NCBI GenBank assembly: GCA_021151825.1
Contig: JAGKWQ010000017.1
Coordinates: 5,017-69,016, forward strand
Length of the DNA stretch: 64,000 nucleotides
Direction of reading: 5' to 3'
Origin: Cellvibrionaceae bacterium
GTDB taxonomy: Bacteria; Pseudomonadota; Gammaproteobacteria; Pseudomonadales; Cellvibrionaceae
Made by a program: the position numbers and the translations under genes. Positions within the stretch are counted from its first letter, which is position 1. Each line of letters starts with the position of its first letter. The notes under the pieces were generated by a model, which saw only the letters and a list, made by a program, of their open reading frames with translations, was not told where the DNA came from and did not search any database. This document shows positions 51,301-59,198 of the stretch, piece by piece.

Positions 51301-52732
51301 TGTGTTAGCTGAGCTTGGCAATATTTATGTAAATATGCCAGTTCATGGCGATACCAGCGTTCACACGTTACCGAAGTTGGTACAAGCAGAAAATTACGCA
51401 ACCCGTAACGGTATTCGCGTAGAAGAAACCAAAGACGTTTCCGGTTTCCTCAACCTGAGTGATGTTGCCGCTGGTGAATGGGTGGAATACAACGTGACCG
51501 GTTCTGCTGCAAATTATGATTTGAATTTGCGCGTTGCGAGTGAAGCATCCGGCACTATTAATGTGTTGGTGGATGGTGTGCAAAAAGCGGTAATCAATGT
51601 TGCATCAACCGGCGGATTGCAAACCTGGGCCACCGTAAATTCACAACTCGCATTAACCGCGGGTGCACATAAATTACGTTTGGTATTTAATCAGGCGATC
51701 AATTTGAACTGGGTGAAATTCACGGTTGCTTCTGCAAGCAGTTCCAGTGTTGCAACATCGTCTTCAAGAAGCTCCAGCAGCATTGCTACCAGTTCTTCAG
51801 TGAAAAGTTCATCCAGTGTTGCAGTAACGTCTTCTTCCCGATCGTCATCATCGGTTGCAAGTTCTACCAGCAGTGTGGTGGTAATTCCAACTGGAAACCT
51901 GGCGTTGAACCGCCCAACAGTTGCATCAACAACTGAAGGTGAAGCATGGGCTGCGGTGAACGCAACGGATGCGAGCACAACTACCCGTTGGGCGAGTATT
52001 TCTGCTGATCCACAATGGATTATGGTGGACTTGGGTGCAAACCTGAGCTTCAACCAAATCGTGTTGCAATGGGAAGCTGCTTACGGAAAAAGTTATTCCA
52101 TTCAAACCTCAACCTCTGGCACCAGCTGGACAACTATTTACCAAACAACAACTGGTATTGGTGGTCGTGAAGTGTTGAATGTTTCTGGCACTGGTCGTTA
52201 TGTGCGTGTGTATGGTACAGAGCGCGGCACTGGTTACGGTTATTCACTGTTTGATTTCCAGGTGAATAATATTGCGGCAGCGTCAAGCTCTTCATCATCA
52301 AAAAGCTCAAGCAGTGTAGCGAGCAGTTCTGTTGCCAGTAGCACCGCTGGCAACGTGAACTTTGCCTTGAACCGCCCGGCAGTTGCATCATCAGACGAGT
52401 GGGGCGGCAATTCAGCACCACAAGCCGTTGATGGCAACACTGCTACCCGTTGGGCTAGTCAATTCATTGATAACCAATGGATCTACGTAGATCTTGGCAG
52501 CACTAAAACCATTGGCCGAGTGAAATTAAGATGGGAAGGCGCTTACGCGAAAGCCTACAACATCCAGGTTTCCGATAACGCAACAACTTGGACAACTATA
52601 AAATCCGAGCTTAACAGCGATGGTGATGTGGATGATCAAGTGGTATCCGGCTCAGGCCGTTACGTGCGCATCCTCGGTGTAACTCGTGCAAATGGTTATG
52701 GAATTTCGTTGTGGGATTTTGAAGTTTATTAA
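48380..52732 (+). CDS. Secreted bifunctional GH16-GH128 beta-1,3-glucanase with multiple binding modules
   Basis: 1450 residues, exported by a signal peptide ending SSYA (27). GH16 domain at about 30-278, with catalytic Glu143, Asp145 and Glu148 in GEWDILE (laminarinase type). Two related beta-sandwich modules occupy about 282-455 and 458-627, each with NFGxxTET and WxGMGL motifs. A PKD domain (about 640-727) is followed by GH128 (about 739-985), starting KRGLGYG, with SWWYNW, acid/base Glu816 in AFNEPN and nucleophile Glu919 in WMTEFS. A CBM6-like domain (about 995-1115), a Ser-rich linker (1117-1171) and two F5/8-type domains (1172-1293 and 1323-1450, joined by a second Ser linker) complete it. 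Both families act on beta-1,3-glucan, so one protein may combine two attack modes. The gene is alone on its transcript. Confidence 0.93.
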   Translation: MKTPLRLLTPGALALSVGLAAINSSYAQTPLWADEFNGTRIDNSTWSYKVGGDGNGNGELQYYTARSENAYIEDGKLVIEAKREAYEGKQFTSARLHTNGRVAFKYGTLEARIKIPRLDNGLWPAFWMLGTNFGLDGWPKSGEWDILEAGYKSAQTNGTVNKSVSAAMHWWHESGTWSDWLQADNAASTTLPVNLYEDYHTYKLDWTPSKVTISVDGNPYFNMDITDPNMSEFRDNPASIILNLAVGGFNFVEISDPAQITAPFPAKMYIDYVRLYANANTELKVASDDLPSGNFGVSTETTPVLNELNWGDRTSLYVWNNMTNIATTPFEGSGALAYSIAPGNWWGMGLVHKDYNMRNYKHGYLHLDIKTSSTSSFSIGMASTSGGDGKVDFNEGGDQYGLVRDGNWHHVAIPLSKFGNLDFETIKTFFSVFGPAPAATMEIAFDNIYLTESIALQAPEFGNFGIYTETPDHKNAGEFAFGVSGDLFLWDNTLTLETGANKEGNSALHLKSTGKGWYGMGLTARDGFNLTAFDNPTAKLHFSLKTTHTGDFQIGFKSGPLNGIGQKWINFKAGNDPYGFVRNGQWQEIQIPVSELAKDLDLFDVRQLLQVLGAGETAGISIDDVYLSGGQAAKDPGTNGTVVNRAPSAAVKTSIMGGIAPAIVTFDGTKSVDVNGDALTYSWDFGDGTTGTGATANHTYTSEGSYHVTLTVSDGELSSTAKTVIFVDKDFGKAGKSKKRGLGYGTHSVEDLAVISKGISWWYNWSHSPDLAVKDVYQQYGVEFVPMAWNGNFNDQAMRAYIAAHPDVKYILAFNEPNFIDQANMTPSQAVAQWPRLEAIANEFGLKIVSVAMNYCGNCVTENGTTYYSPFDYFDDFFRLCPTCKVDAISIHAYMPDVNGVEWYVNEFKKYGKPVWMTEFSAWETVKTLDDQKRMLIQVVDSFENNADMQRYAWFTGRRNGHPFNGLFDYRQSGVLAELGNIYVNMPVHGDTSVHTLPKLVQAENYATRNGIRVEETKDVSGFLNLSDVAAGEWVEYNVTGSAANYDLNLRVASEASGTINVLVDGVQKAVINVASTGGLQTWATVNSQLALTAGAHKLRLVFNQAINLNWVKFTVASASSSSVATSSSRSSSSIATSSSVKSSSSVAVTSSSRSSSSVASSTSSVVVIPTGNLALNRPTVASTTEGEAWAAVNATDASTTTRWASISADPQWIMVDLGANLSFNQIVLQWEAAYGKSYSIQTSTSGTSWTTIYQTTTGIGGREVLNVSGTGRYVRVYGTERGTGYGYSLFDFQVNNIAAASSSSSSKSSSSVASSSVASSTAGNVNFALNRPAVASSDEWGGNSAPQAVDGNTATRWASQFIDNQWIYVDLGSTKTIGRVKLRWEGAYAKAYNIQVSDNATTWTTIKSELNSDGDVDDQVVSGSGRYVRILGVTRANGYGISLWDFEVY

Positions 52733-52765
52733 GCGTCAATAACTTCAATTTTCAAGTTGTAAAAA

Positions 52766-52799
52766 AAACCGCGTGAAGGGCACTTCGCGCGGTTTTTTT
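52766..52799 (+). terminator. Terminator after the GH16-GH128 gene
   Basis: AAACCGCG and GAAG pair with CTTC and CGCGGTTT, followed by a T-run. Confidence 0.9.
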
Positions 52800-52905
52800 A
52801 TCATCATCTGTTGACCCGAACTCACTATTTTTGTAGGTTGCGAAGCAACTGGCGAGTGCAGCCATCAAACCAGGATGCAAAGATTCCAAATAAGAGGCGT
52901 GTTAA

Positions 52906-53217
52906 ATGGAAATTAAAAATAAGCTCACTCCCCATGAGTGTGAAAATATGGCAGATATCAGAGCGGAAATTGATCTGCTTGATGCTACGATTATCAAATT
53001 GATCGGCCAACGCTACCAATATGTCCAGGCTGCCGCAAAATTCAAAACCTCCGAAACTGCTGTTCGTGCCCCAGAGCGTTTAAAAGCGATATTATTGCAA
53101 CGCAGGGAATGGGCGGTTGAGCAAGAATTAAATCCCGATGTGATCGAAAAGCTCTACAGTGATTTAGTCAATTATTTTATTCAGGAGGAAATGAATAAAT
53201 GGAAACGGGAATCGTAG
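52906..53217 (+). CDS. Chorismate mutase type II-like protein (PchB-like)
   Basis: 103-residue all-helical AroQ-type protein. The core pattern is ADIRAEIDLLDATIIKLIGQ followed by RYQYVQAAAKFK, which places Arg, Asp and Lys as in monofunctional chorismate mutases and isochorismate-pyruvate lyase PchB. The second-helix segment is VRAPERLKAILLQRREWAVE. AAGAGG lies 9 bases before ATG. No aromatic-biosynthesis or siderophore gene is adjacent, so whether it acts on chorismate or isochorismate cannot be told. Its place among glucanase genes is unexplained. Confidence 0.85.
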   Translation: MEIKNKLTPHECENMADIRAEIDLLDATIIKLIGQRYQYVQAAAKFKTSETAVRAPERLKAILLQRREWAVEQELNPDVIEKLYSDLVNYFIQEEMNKWKRES

Positions 53218-53287
53218 ATTGGAGTGGTGCAGTACTGGCTAGCTGCGGATCGAGAAAATTAATAAGCGATAATTCAAAGGAATAAAA

Positions 53288-53788
53288 ATGAATACTTCAT
53301 TAAAAAAATCAATCACGGTAGTTGTTTTAATAATACTGGCTTCCCTTCTTGTACTTTCCTGTTCTCCTTTGCATATTGTGAATATTAATCATGAGAGTGA
53401 TTCGGTAAAAATTAAAAATAAAGCTGAATTAGAATTTGCCAAATCTATATGGAAGAGAAAGTCTACGGGAACTTATCAGGTTGTATATGAAGGAGGCAGC
53501 TTTGCTGGAGTTAGAATATGGGAGGTTAATGTTAAAGATAAAAAGTTTATATCGGGAAGATTTTATTGGGCTGGCGAAGAAAGTTCAGTAGGCATACCAA
53601 TAGAAGAAGGTGAAAAATTGACTATTGATGCGATGCTGGAATTTGCATTTAAGAATTTTGATATGCCTGGATATTCATTTTATAAATCTAACAAAAATGG
53701 CATGCTAATTGGTTATATCTATTCTGATCCAGATCCATCGATTGATGATAATTGGGGTGGAAAAAGAATTGTAAAAGTATCATTTTAA
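53288..53788 (+). CDS. Hypothetical lipoprotein
   Basis: Unrecognised 166-residue exported protein with a lipoprotein signal ending LLVLSC (lipid Cys near 25). The mature part is strand-rich and includes KSTGTYQVVYEGGSFAGVRIW followed by SGRFYWAGEESS and a C-terminal SDPDPSIDDNWGGKRIVKV. Base composition is markedly more AT-rich than neighbouring genes, which may indicate transfer. AAGGA precedes the ATG. The next gene also encodes an unknown exported protein, 25 bases downstream. Confidence 0.7.
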   Translation: MNTSLKKSITVVVLIILASLLVLSCSPLHIVNINHESDSVKIKNKAELEFAKSIWKRKSTGTYQVVYEGGSFAGVRIWEVNVKDKKFISGRFYWAGEESSVGIPIEEGEKLTIDAMLEFAFKNFDMPGYSFYKSNKNGMLIGYIYSDPDPSIDDNWGGKRIVKVSF

Positions 53789-53813
53789 TATTTTTAATTT
53801 AAAGGAAAGTAAA

Positions 53814-54335
53814 ATGAAATTTAGAAATTTCCATATTTTTTCTGTTATTTTAATTGTCCTCATCTCTGGGAGTGGGGCTGCCGCAGATCTCGTCCAGGTA
53901 AAAAGCCCATTTAACGCCAACGAAGTAAAATGGATTCAATCCACTGGTAATTCCAGCATCAGCGGCTCTGCATTTTTGCAATTAAATGAAAAGGAAAAAA
54001 AGGGTTGCGCTGGTTTTGGGGTGGAATTATTACCTGTTGCCGGTTATTCCAACGAACGCATTCTGAATATCTACGGTAATAATTCCCAAGGGCAGGTGTT
54101 GATGAAAGATAATCCACCCAAATTTACACCGGACCCTACTGAATACCACGAGCTGGTCAGAAAATCCAAATGCGATGAGAAGAACCAGTTTTCATTTAAG
54201 GGTTTACCCGCAGGTGAATACTATGTGATCTTTTTTATTATCTGGAAAGATGAAACAGGAAAAGACGATGGCGGTGCTGTGATGAGGCGGGTTTCGTTGA
54301 AGGCCGGTGATAATGTGGTTGTTAGTGCTTTGTAG
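53814..54335 (+). CDS. Hypothetical secreted protein
   Basis: Unrecognised 173-residue protein with a signal peptide ending GSGAAA (about 24). The remainder looks like a beta-sandwich: ISGSAFLQLNEKEKKGCAGF, a middle loop with PPKFTPDPTEYHELVRKSKC, and FKGLPAGEYYVIFF near the end. That last pattern (F-x-x-LPAGxY) is common in carboxypeptidase-regulatory-like or transthyretin-like folds, but no family is certain. Two cysteines (about 66 and 122) could form a disulfide. AAGGAAAG precedes the ATG, and it is probably co-transcribed with the preceding lipoprotein. Confidence 0.7.
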   Translation: MKFRNFHIFSVILIVLISGSGAAADLVQVKSPFNANEVKWIQSTGNSSISGSAFLQLNEKEKKGCAGFGVELLPVAGYSNERILNIYGNNSQGQVLMKDNPPKFTPDPTEYHELVRKSKCDEKNQFSFKGLPAGEYYVIFFIIWKDETGKDDGGAVMRRVSLKAGDNVVVSAL

Positions 54336-54414
54336 GATTTGAATGTTTTAGTTGCGGCCAAATTTGAAAGTTTTTTCAAGCTGAAGTGTCAGATTTGGTC
54401 GCGACTAGTACAAA

Positions 54415-55404
54415 TTATTGTTTCTTTCCCTTGCTTGTTAATCGATATTTCTGCAAACGGCTATTCGGTTTTTCCGGGATAGTCATTTCAATTAAGCCAG
54501 CATCGAGCGCAGGTTTTAAATAGCGCACACTGAATGACTTACGATCCTGTAAGCCTAGGGCTGCTTGTAAGTCATCCCGACTCATTTCTCCCATCAGCAC
54601 AGAAAGCAATTCGCCGACTTGGGGGGTGACTTGGGGGGTGACTTGGGGGGTAGATGATTGAATGGTACTTAGAATCATCTGGAGCATAAATTCAATAAAA
54701 GGTGCTGAGTCCGTTTTTTGAGTGCTGAGGTTTATCGCTTGGTAATATTCGCTTTGGTGTTCATGCACCATACTTTCTACGGGCAGGTTTGCAAACAATG
54801 GATTCCATTGATTGAGTATTAATGTTTGCCAAAGCCGCCCCATGCGTCCATTACCATCACTAAATGGATGAATAAATTCAAATTCATAGTGAAAGACAGA
54901 GCTGGCAATCAATGGGTGCTCTTCTGTGGCCGCAAGCCAGCCAAATAAATCACCCATCAAGTTTTTAATCCGGTTCGCGGGTGGTGCCATGTGCACAACT
55001 TGATCGCCATTCATTACGCCCACATTACCTTTGCGATAACTTCCTGCATCATCAACAAGGCCTGTCATTAAGAGTGCGTGCGCTTTCAATAAATCTTTTT
55101 CGCTAGCTGCTTTCCATGTTTCAAATTGTTCATACGCTTTAATTGCATTACGAACTTCCTGAATTTCTTTGGGAGGAGCTATAACGCGTTTACCTTCCAG
55201 AATCGCGGTAATTTGCTCTTCGCTTAACGTGTTGCCTTCTATTGCTAACGAACCCTGGATTGTACGGATGCGATTTGCCTGGCGTAAACGCAGGTTTTTT
55301 TCATCCTCCAAAACTGACAGGCGACCTACAGCTTCACTGATTGCTGAGCTCAAGCGAAGCATGGCAGGGGTTAGGCTGTGGGGTGGTTGATAGGATTTCT
55401 TCAT
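54415..55404 (-). CDS. Fic family protein with winged-helix tail
   Basis: 329-residue nucleotidyl-transferase-type protein. The Fic core motif HPFSDGNGRMGR starts at His179. The N-terminal inhibitory helix motif is SLAIEGN (Ser52, Glu56, Gly57), a class II self-inhibited arrangement. The C-terminal third has a winged-helix-like domain (about 265-329, with LLSVLMGEMSRDDLQAALGL). The linker is a near-perfect TPQV triplet repeat encoded by a 12-base tandem repeat near 54615-54655, seen in many Fic proteins. Proteins of this class AMPylate targets; the target is unknown, and no clear toxin-antitoxin partner lies beside it. Confidence 0.92.
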   Translation of the reverse strand: MKKSYQPPHSLTPAMLRLSSAISEAVGRLSVLEDEKNLRLRQANRIRTIQGSLAIEGNTLSEEQITAILEGKRVIAPPKEIQEVRNAIKAYEQFETWKAASEKDLLKAHALLMTGLVDDAGSYRKGNVGVMNGDQVVHMAPPANRIKNLMGDLFGWLAATEEHPLIASSVFHYEFEFIHPFSDGNGRMGRLWQTLILNQWNPLFANLPVESMVHEHQSEYYQAINLSTQKTDSAPFIEFMLQMILSTIQSSTPQVTPQVTPQVGELLSVLMGEMSRDDLQAALGLQDRKSFSVRYLKPALDAGLIEMTIPEKPNSRLQKYRLTSKGKKQ

Positions 55405-55507
55405 ATACCAAAATAGATATTGAGATGTAGTTAACGTAAGGCGACTAGCTTGAGGGTAAAAGACTGCATTGTTAGTATCTCAATGTCAAAGGAAAGCACA
55501 TTCGCCG

Positions 55508-56671
55508 CTATTGCGGCAAATGAGCCTGACGATATTCCGAGGGTGTTTGCCCCACGTGTTTCTTGAAGAACGTATTGAATACCGATTTGCTGTTAAACCC
55601 TGCATCCAGATAAATATGAGTGATGGTTTTGGTTTTATGCTTTGGATCAGCGAGCATTTTTTGTGCTTCTTCGATGCGATAGCGGTTAATAAATTCGTAG
55701 AAGTTGCTATCGAAATGGCGGTTGAATACCAGCGATAAATCACGCGCGGGAATATCCAGGGTTTCTGCCAACATATCCAATGTTAAATCCGGTTGCAGAT
55801 GCGGTTTATGTTCGCGCATGGCAGCGTCGATGCGTTCGGCGAAACCGGTGTTGAGCAATTTTTCTTCGACCGGTTTTTTATGCTGGTCTTTTTGATTGAC
55901 AGTAATAAAGCCGGAGAAGTAACGCATGCTGGTAAATACCAGTGCGAGTACCAGCACAAACACTACGTAATACCCGGTGAGGCCAATAATTTCAAACCAG
56001 TGTGGATGGAAACCGATAAATAAATGCAGGATTTTTGCACAGGCCAGCGAGGCTTCAGTCACTACAATAATCAGGAAGCCGATCACCAGCGATACCAGCC
56101 AGCGAATATCCACCCGTTCAATATTGGAATGGGTGGTTTTTAATTGATCGCGATATTTGGCAATCAGCCACAAACACGCAACGCAATAACCAATACGCGC
56201 CGCTTTACATAAAAAATCCACAATCAAATAGGCCGGGCTATACATGTAAATATCATCATCAATCAGCATGATGCGTTCTTGCAGGCTGTGGTTATAAAAA
56301 GTGAGCCCGAGGAACAATGCAAAAAATCCAAGTGGAATCAAATGCAGGCCATCGCGTTTGCGCAGGGTGAAATCCTGGTACACCAATGATTTGATATAGA
56401 GATAAAGCAAGACCGCATCGACGTAATAGCCAAAGCCAATCCACAAAAACAAACGGGGATAATTATCGAGCGCGATCATTTTGAAATCTGCACCCCACAG
56501 CACCAATTCATGGATGGGGATAAAGGCATGGGCGAGCAAAAATGCGGCCAGGAAATAATTACTTTTATTTTGTGGGGGATTGGTGACAAGTAGCAGCACC
56601 GCGAAGCAGGCACATTGCACGGCGGTCATCATCAAGACCAGGTCGTGAATATTAAAAATAGTTTCGTTCAT
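55508..56671 (-). CDS. AraC-family regulator with N-terminal membrane domain
   Basis: 387-residue membrane-tethered transcription factor. About seven to eight hydrophobic segments fill residues 1-250, and the C-terminal AraC double helix-turn-helix spans about 275-385, with LTLDMLAETLDIPARDLSLVFN, then YRIEEAQKMLADP and HIYLDAGFNSKSVFNTFFKKHVGQTPSEYR, cited here by its ends. Such membrane-bound AraC proteins control polysaccharide genes in related bacteria. The GH5 gene is divergent 381 bases away, and an inverted repeat shared by two glucanase promoters lies in that gap, so it is the best candidate for their regulator. Confidence 0.9.
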   Translation of the reverse strand: MNETIFNIHDLVLMMTAVQCACFAVLLLVTNPPQNKSNYFLAAFLLAHAFIPIHELVLWGADFKMIALDNYPRLFLWIGFGYYVDAVLLYLYIKSLVYQDFTLRKRDGLHLIPLGFFALFLGLTFYNHSLQERIMLIDDDIYMYSPAYLIVDFLCKAARIGYCVACLWLIAKYRDQLKTTHSNIERVDIRWLVSLVIGFLIIVVTEASLACAKILHLFIGFHPHWFEIIGLTGYYVVFVLVLALVFTSMRYFSGFITVNQKDQHKKPVEEKLLNTGFAERIDAAMREHKPHLQPDLTLDMLAETLDIPARDLSLVFNRHFDSNFYEFINRYRIEEAQKMLADPKHKTKTITHIYLDAGFNSKSVFNTFFKKHVGQTPSEYRQAHLPQ

Positions 56672-57052
56672 GTTGACCGGTGATCAGGTTGGTTATCGTT
56701 ATAGTGTGGGCCGCATGCGGTGCTCTTGAGTATAGAGCAATCGCCCGCTGCGGCTAGAAAATTGCCGCACAAATCATCTCGCCATTATTGCTCATCCATT
56801 ATCGGATATGACAATTCTTTACAGCTGGGTGTTTTTTCCGCAAATTTGCTAAACCCTTGTTTATGCTTTTCTTTTTTATGGTTGTTCCAGTTTCTGGTAA
56901 TGAAGTATGTCAAAACTGGGAGGTAAAAGCGTTCGTATAGGCTTTATTCGAACGCTTATTTAACCATTGATGTCTAGACTAGCCTCACAAAAATCCCTTA
57001 CACCATAAAATTATTCAGTAAGGGGACAATAAATCAGATAAGAGGTTTTTCT
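56672..57052. promoter_or_regulatory. Divergent control region of AraC regulator and GH5 gene
   Basis: 381 bases without a gene. AAGCGTTCG (56927-56935) and CGAACGCTT (56949-56957) are perfect 9-bp arms with 13 bases between. The related GCGTTCG/CGAACGC pair (11-base spacer) occurs before the GH16 gene at 59049-59073. CCCTTAC (56995-57001) and GTAAGGG (57018-57024) form a further hairpin near the GTG start. Confidence 0.6.
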
Positions 57053-58834
57053 GTGAAATCGATTAAGTCCACAGTTCTTCAGTCTATTGTTCTCCTGGGT
57101 TTAAGTATTGCCATCGGCCTTGCTGCGGGGCACGCCAATGCGCAAAGTTTTTTGCGTACAGAAGGTCATTACATCGTGAATGAGCAGGGCGAAAAAGTTC
57201 TGTTGCGCGGTATGGGCCTGGGCGGTTGGATGTTGCAAGAAGGTTACATGCTCAAACTGGGTAACCTTGGGCAGCAACATGTAATACGCGCAAAATTTGA
57301 AGAGCTTGCTGGCAAAGAAGCGACGGACGAATTCTATAAAACCTGGCTGGCTAATCACACGACCAAAGCCGATATCGATGCAATGGCGCAGTGGGGATTT
57401 AATTCGGTGCGTTTGCCGATGCACTTTAATCTTTATACTTTGCCCATTGAACAGGAACCGGTCACTGGCCAAAACACCTGGCTTGAACAAGGCTTTGCCA
57501 TGACCGATCAATTAATCGCCTGGGCCAAAGCCAATAATATGTATGTGATCCTGGATCTGCATGCTGCACCTGGCGGGCAGGGGAATGATTTCGCAATTTC
57601 TGATCGCAACCCGAACACTCCATCCCTCTGGCAAAGCGAGGCCAACCAGCAAAAAATGATCGCGCTTTGGCGCAAACTGGCGCAGCGTTACGTGAATGAA
57701 CCTACCGTGGGTGCTTACGACATTATCAATGAACCCAACTGGGGCTTTGAAAATGCGGCGGATAAAAACGGTTGTAAAGAAACCAAAAATGTACCGCTGA
57801 AAAAATTACTGCAGGATGTGACCAAAGCCATTCGTGAAGTGGATAACAAACACATTGTGATTATTGAAGGCAATTGCTGGGGCAATAATTATGCGGGCGT
57901 TTTGCCCTTGTGGGATAAACCGGAAGAGAACAAAAATCTGGTATTGAGTTTCCACAAATACTGGAACAACAACACTGTAGCGGATATCAGCGGCCATTTG
58001 GCGCTGCGTGAAAAATACAATATGCCTATTTGGTTAGGCGAATCGGGCGAAAATTCCAATCTCTGGTTTACTGACGCGATTGAATTAGTGGAATCACAAG
58101 GCATTGGTTGGGCTTGGTGGCCATTGAAAAAACTTGGCTTTAATAATCCGTTGGAAGTAAAGCCTAATGCCGATTATGTAAAAGTTGTCGACTATCTAAA
58201 TGGAAAAGGTGAGAAACCATCTCCCGCTTTTGCAAAAAAAGCATTGTTACAATTAGCGGAAGATATTCGGTTTGAAAATAATTACTTCCACCCGGAAGTG
58301 ATTGATGCGATGTTTCGTCAACCTTATTCACACGCCAGTGTGCCTTATAAAATTCACCGCATTAAAAAATCCGGCGGCACTGTATTGGCGGTAGATTTTG
58401 ATATGGGGCGTAGTGGTGTCGCGTATTGGGACAAAGACTCTGCGAATTATCACGTCGCGACAGGTAAAGAGCGTACGCCGTGGAATCGCGGCACTACTTA
58501 TCGCAATGAAGGCGTTGATATTGAATTTGATGTGACAAAAAAATCTTATGTGGTTAATCATTTTGAAACAGATGAATGGTTGGAATATACATTACACGTT
58601 GATAAAGAAGGCACTTATGAATTAGCTGTAGTTGCTAAAGCGTCAGCAGACGGCGGCAAAATTAATGTGAGCGTGAATAATCAAAATTTAAATACCGACG
58701 CAAATGTACCTGCATCACAAAATTATCAATCAGTAACAATTTCAGGTGTCAAATTGTTACAAGGTGCCAACAAGTTACGGATTTACTCAAAGGCAGGTGC
58801 GTATAATCTCCATTCGTTAGTGTTACACCCTTGA
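57053..58834 (+). CDS. Secreted GH5 glycoside hydrolase with C-terminal binding module
   Basis: 593 residues, starting with GTG 57053 after AAGAGG at 7 bases. The signal peptide ends NANA (about 30). The GH5 TIM barrel (about 35-400) has RLPMHFN, ILDLHAAPGGQGN, acid/base Glu227 in IINEPNWG and nucleophile Glu330 in LGESGENS. The N-terminal GMGLGGWMLQEGYML is typical of exo-beta-1,3-glucanase-like GH5 enzymes. A region of about 90 residues with a CBM6/CBM35-like beta-sandwich (about 490-593) may bind glucan. Substrate assignment to beta-1,3- or 1,6-glucan is inferred from family and neighbours. Transcription ends at the UUCG-loop terminator at 58887. Confidence 0.9.
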   Translation: MKSIKSTVLQSIVLLGLSIAIGLAAGHANAQSFLRTEGHYIVNEQGEKVLLRGMGLGGWMLQEGYMLKLGNLGQQHVIRAKFEELAGKEATDEFYKTWLANHTTKADIDAMAQWGFNSVRLPMHFNLYTLPIEQEPVTGQNTWLEQGFAMTDQLIAWAKANNMYVILDLHAAPGGQGNDFAISDRNPNTPSLWQSEANQQKMIALWRKLAQRYVNEPTVGAYDIINEPNWGFENAADKNGCKETKNVPLKKLLQDVTKAIREVDNKHIVIIEGNCWGNNYAGVLPLWDKPEENKNLVLSFHKYWNNNTVADISGHLALREKYNMPIWLGESGENSNLWFTDAIELVESQGIGWAWWPLKKLGFNNPLEVKPNADYVKVVDYLNGKGEKPSPAFAKKALLQLAEDIRFENNYFHPEVIDAMFRQPYSHASVPYKIHRIKKSGGTVLAVDFDMGRSGVAYWDKDSANYHVATGKERTPWNRGTTYRNEGVDIEFDVTKKSYVVNHFETDEWLEYTLHVDKEGTYELAVVAKASADGGKINVSVNNQNLNTDANVPASQNYQSVTISGVKLLQGANKLRIYSKAGAYNLHSLVLHP

Positions 58835-58886
58835 TGCTTTTTCTCGTGCTGTTTAGCAAATCGTTTATCGATTGAGCTATCCCCTC

Positions 58887-58910
58887 GGGAGCCTTCGGGC
58901 TCCCTTTTTT
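58887..58910 (+). terminator. Terminator after GH5, UUCG loop
   Basis: GGGAGCC and GGCTCCC pair around TTCG with a closing C-G pair, a very stable tetraloop, followed by six Ts. Confidence 0.93.
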
Positions 58911-59198
58911 ATTTCCTGATTCTCTTCGGTTGAATGTTATTTTTCCTGCCGCTCTTTGGGCTTTTGAATTGCTGCCCAATAATTGTGTGAACAACGACAA
59001 AAAATAAGAGGTGTTTGTTTGGTGGTAAGCAAACGAACCATTTTTTTTGCGTTCGTTGTTGTTGTTCGAACGCGCCGCTGTTTTTTTATTTGCACAATTT
59101 TTGCGATTCAACAATGGCAGGAGCCGCTGTTGATGCACTGGCACAAAAAGTTTTTAACTTTATTGCCGTAAGACCAAAAATGACAGCAGGAACATAAT
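58911..59198 (+). promoter_or_regulatory. GH16 upstream region with GCGTTCG/CGAACGC repeat
   Basis: About 290 bases without a gene. GCGTTCG (59049-59055) and CGAACGC (59067-59073) are perfect 7-bp arms around an 11-base TTG repeat. The same arms occur at 56929-56955 before the GH5 gene. The likely ribosome-binding site AGGA lies about 8 bases before the ATG at 59199. Confidence 0.55.

Noticed and set aside
51730..51900. Serine-codon-rich repetitive DNA
   Set aside because: It encodes a Ser-rich interdomain linker typical of Cellvibrio-type glycoside hydrolases.
54610..54656. Tandem 12-base repeat that could suggest a CRISPR or microsatellite
   Set aside because: It is in frame in the Fic gene and encodes a TPQV linker repeat seen in many Fic proteins; no spacers are present.
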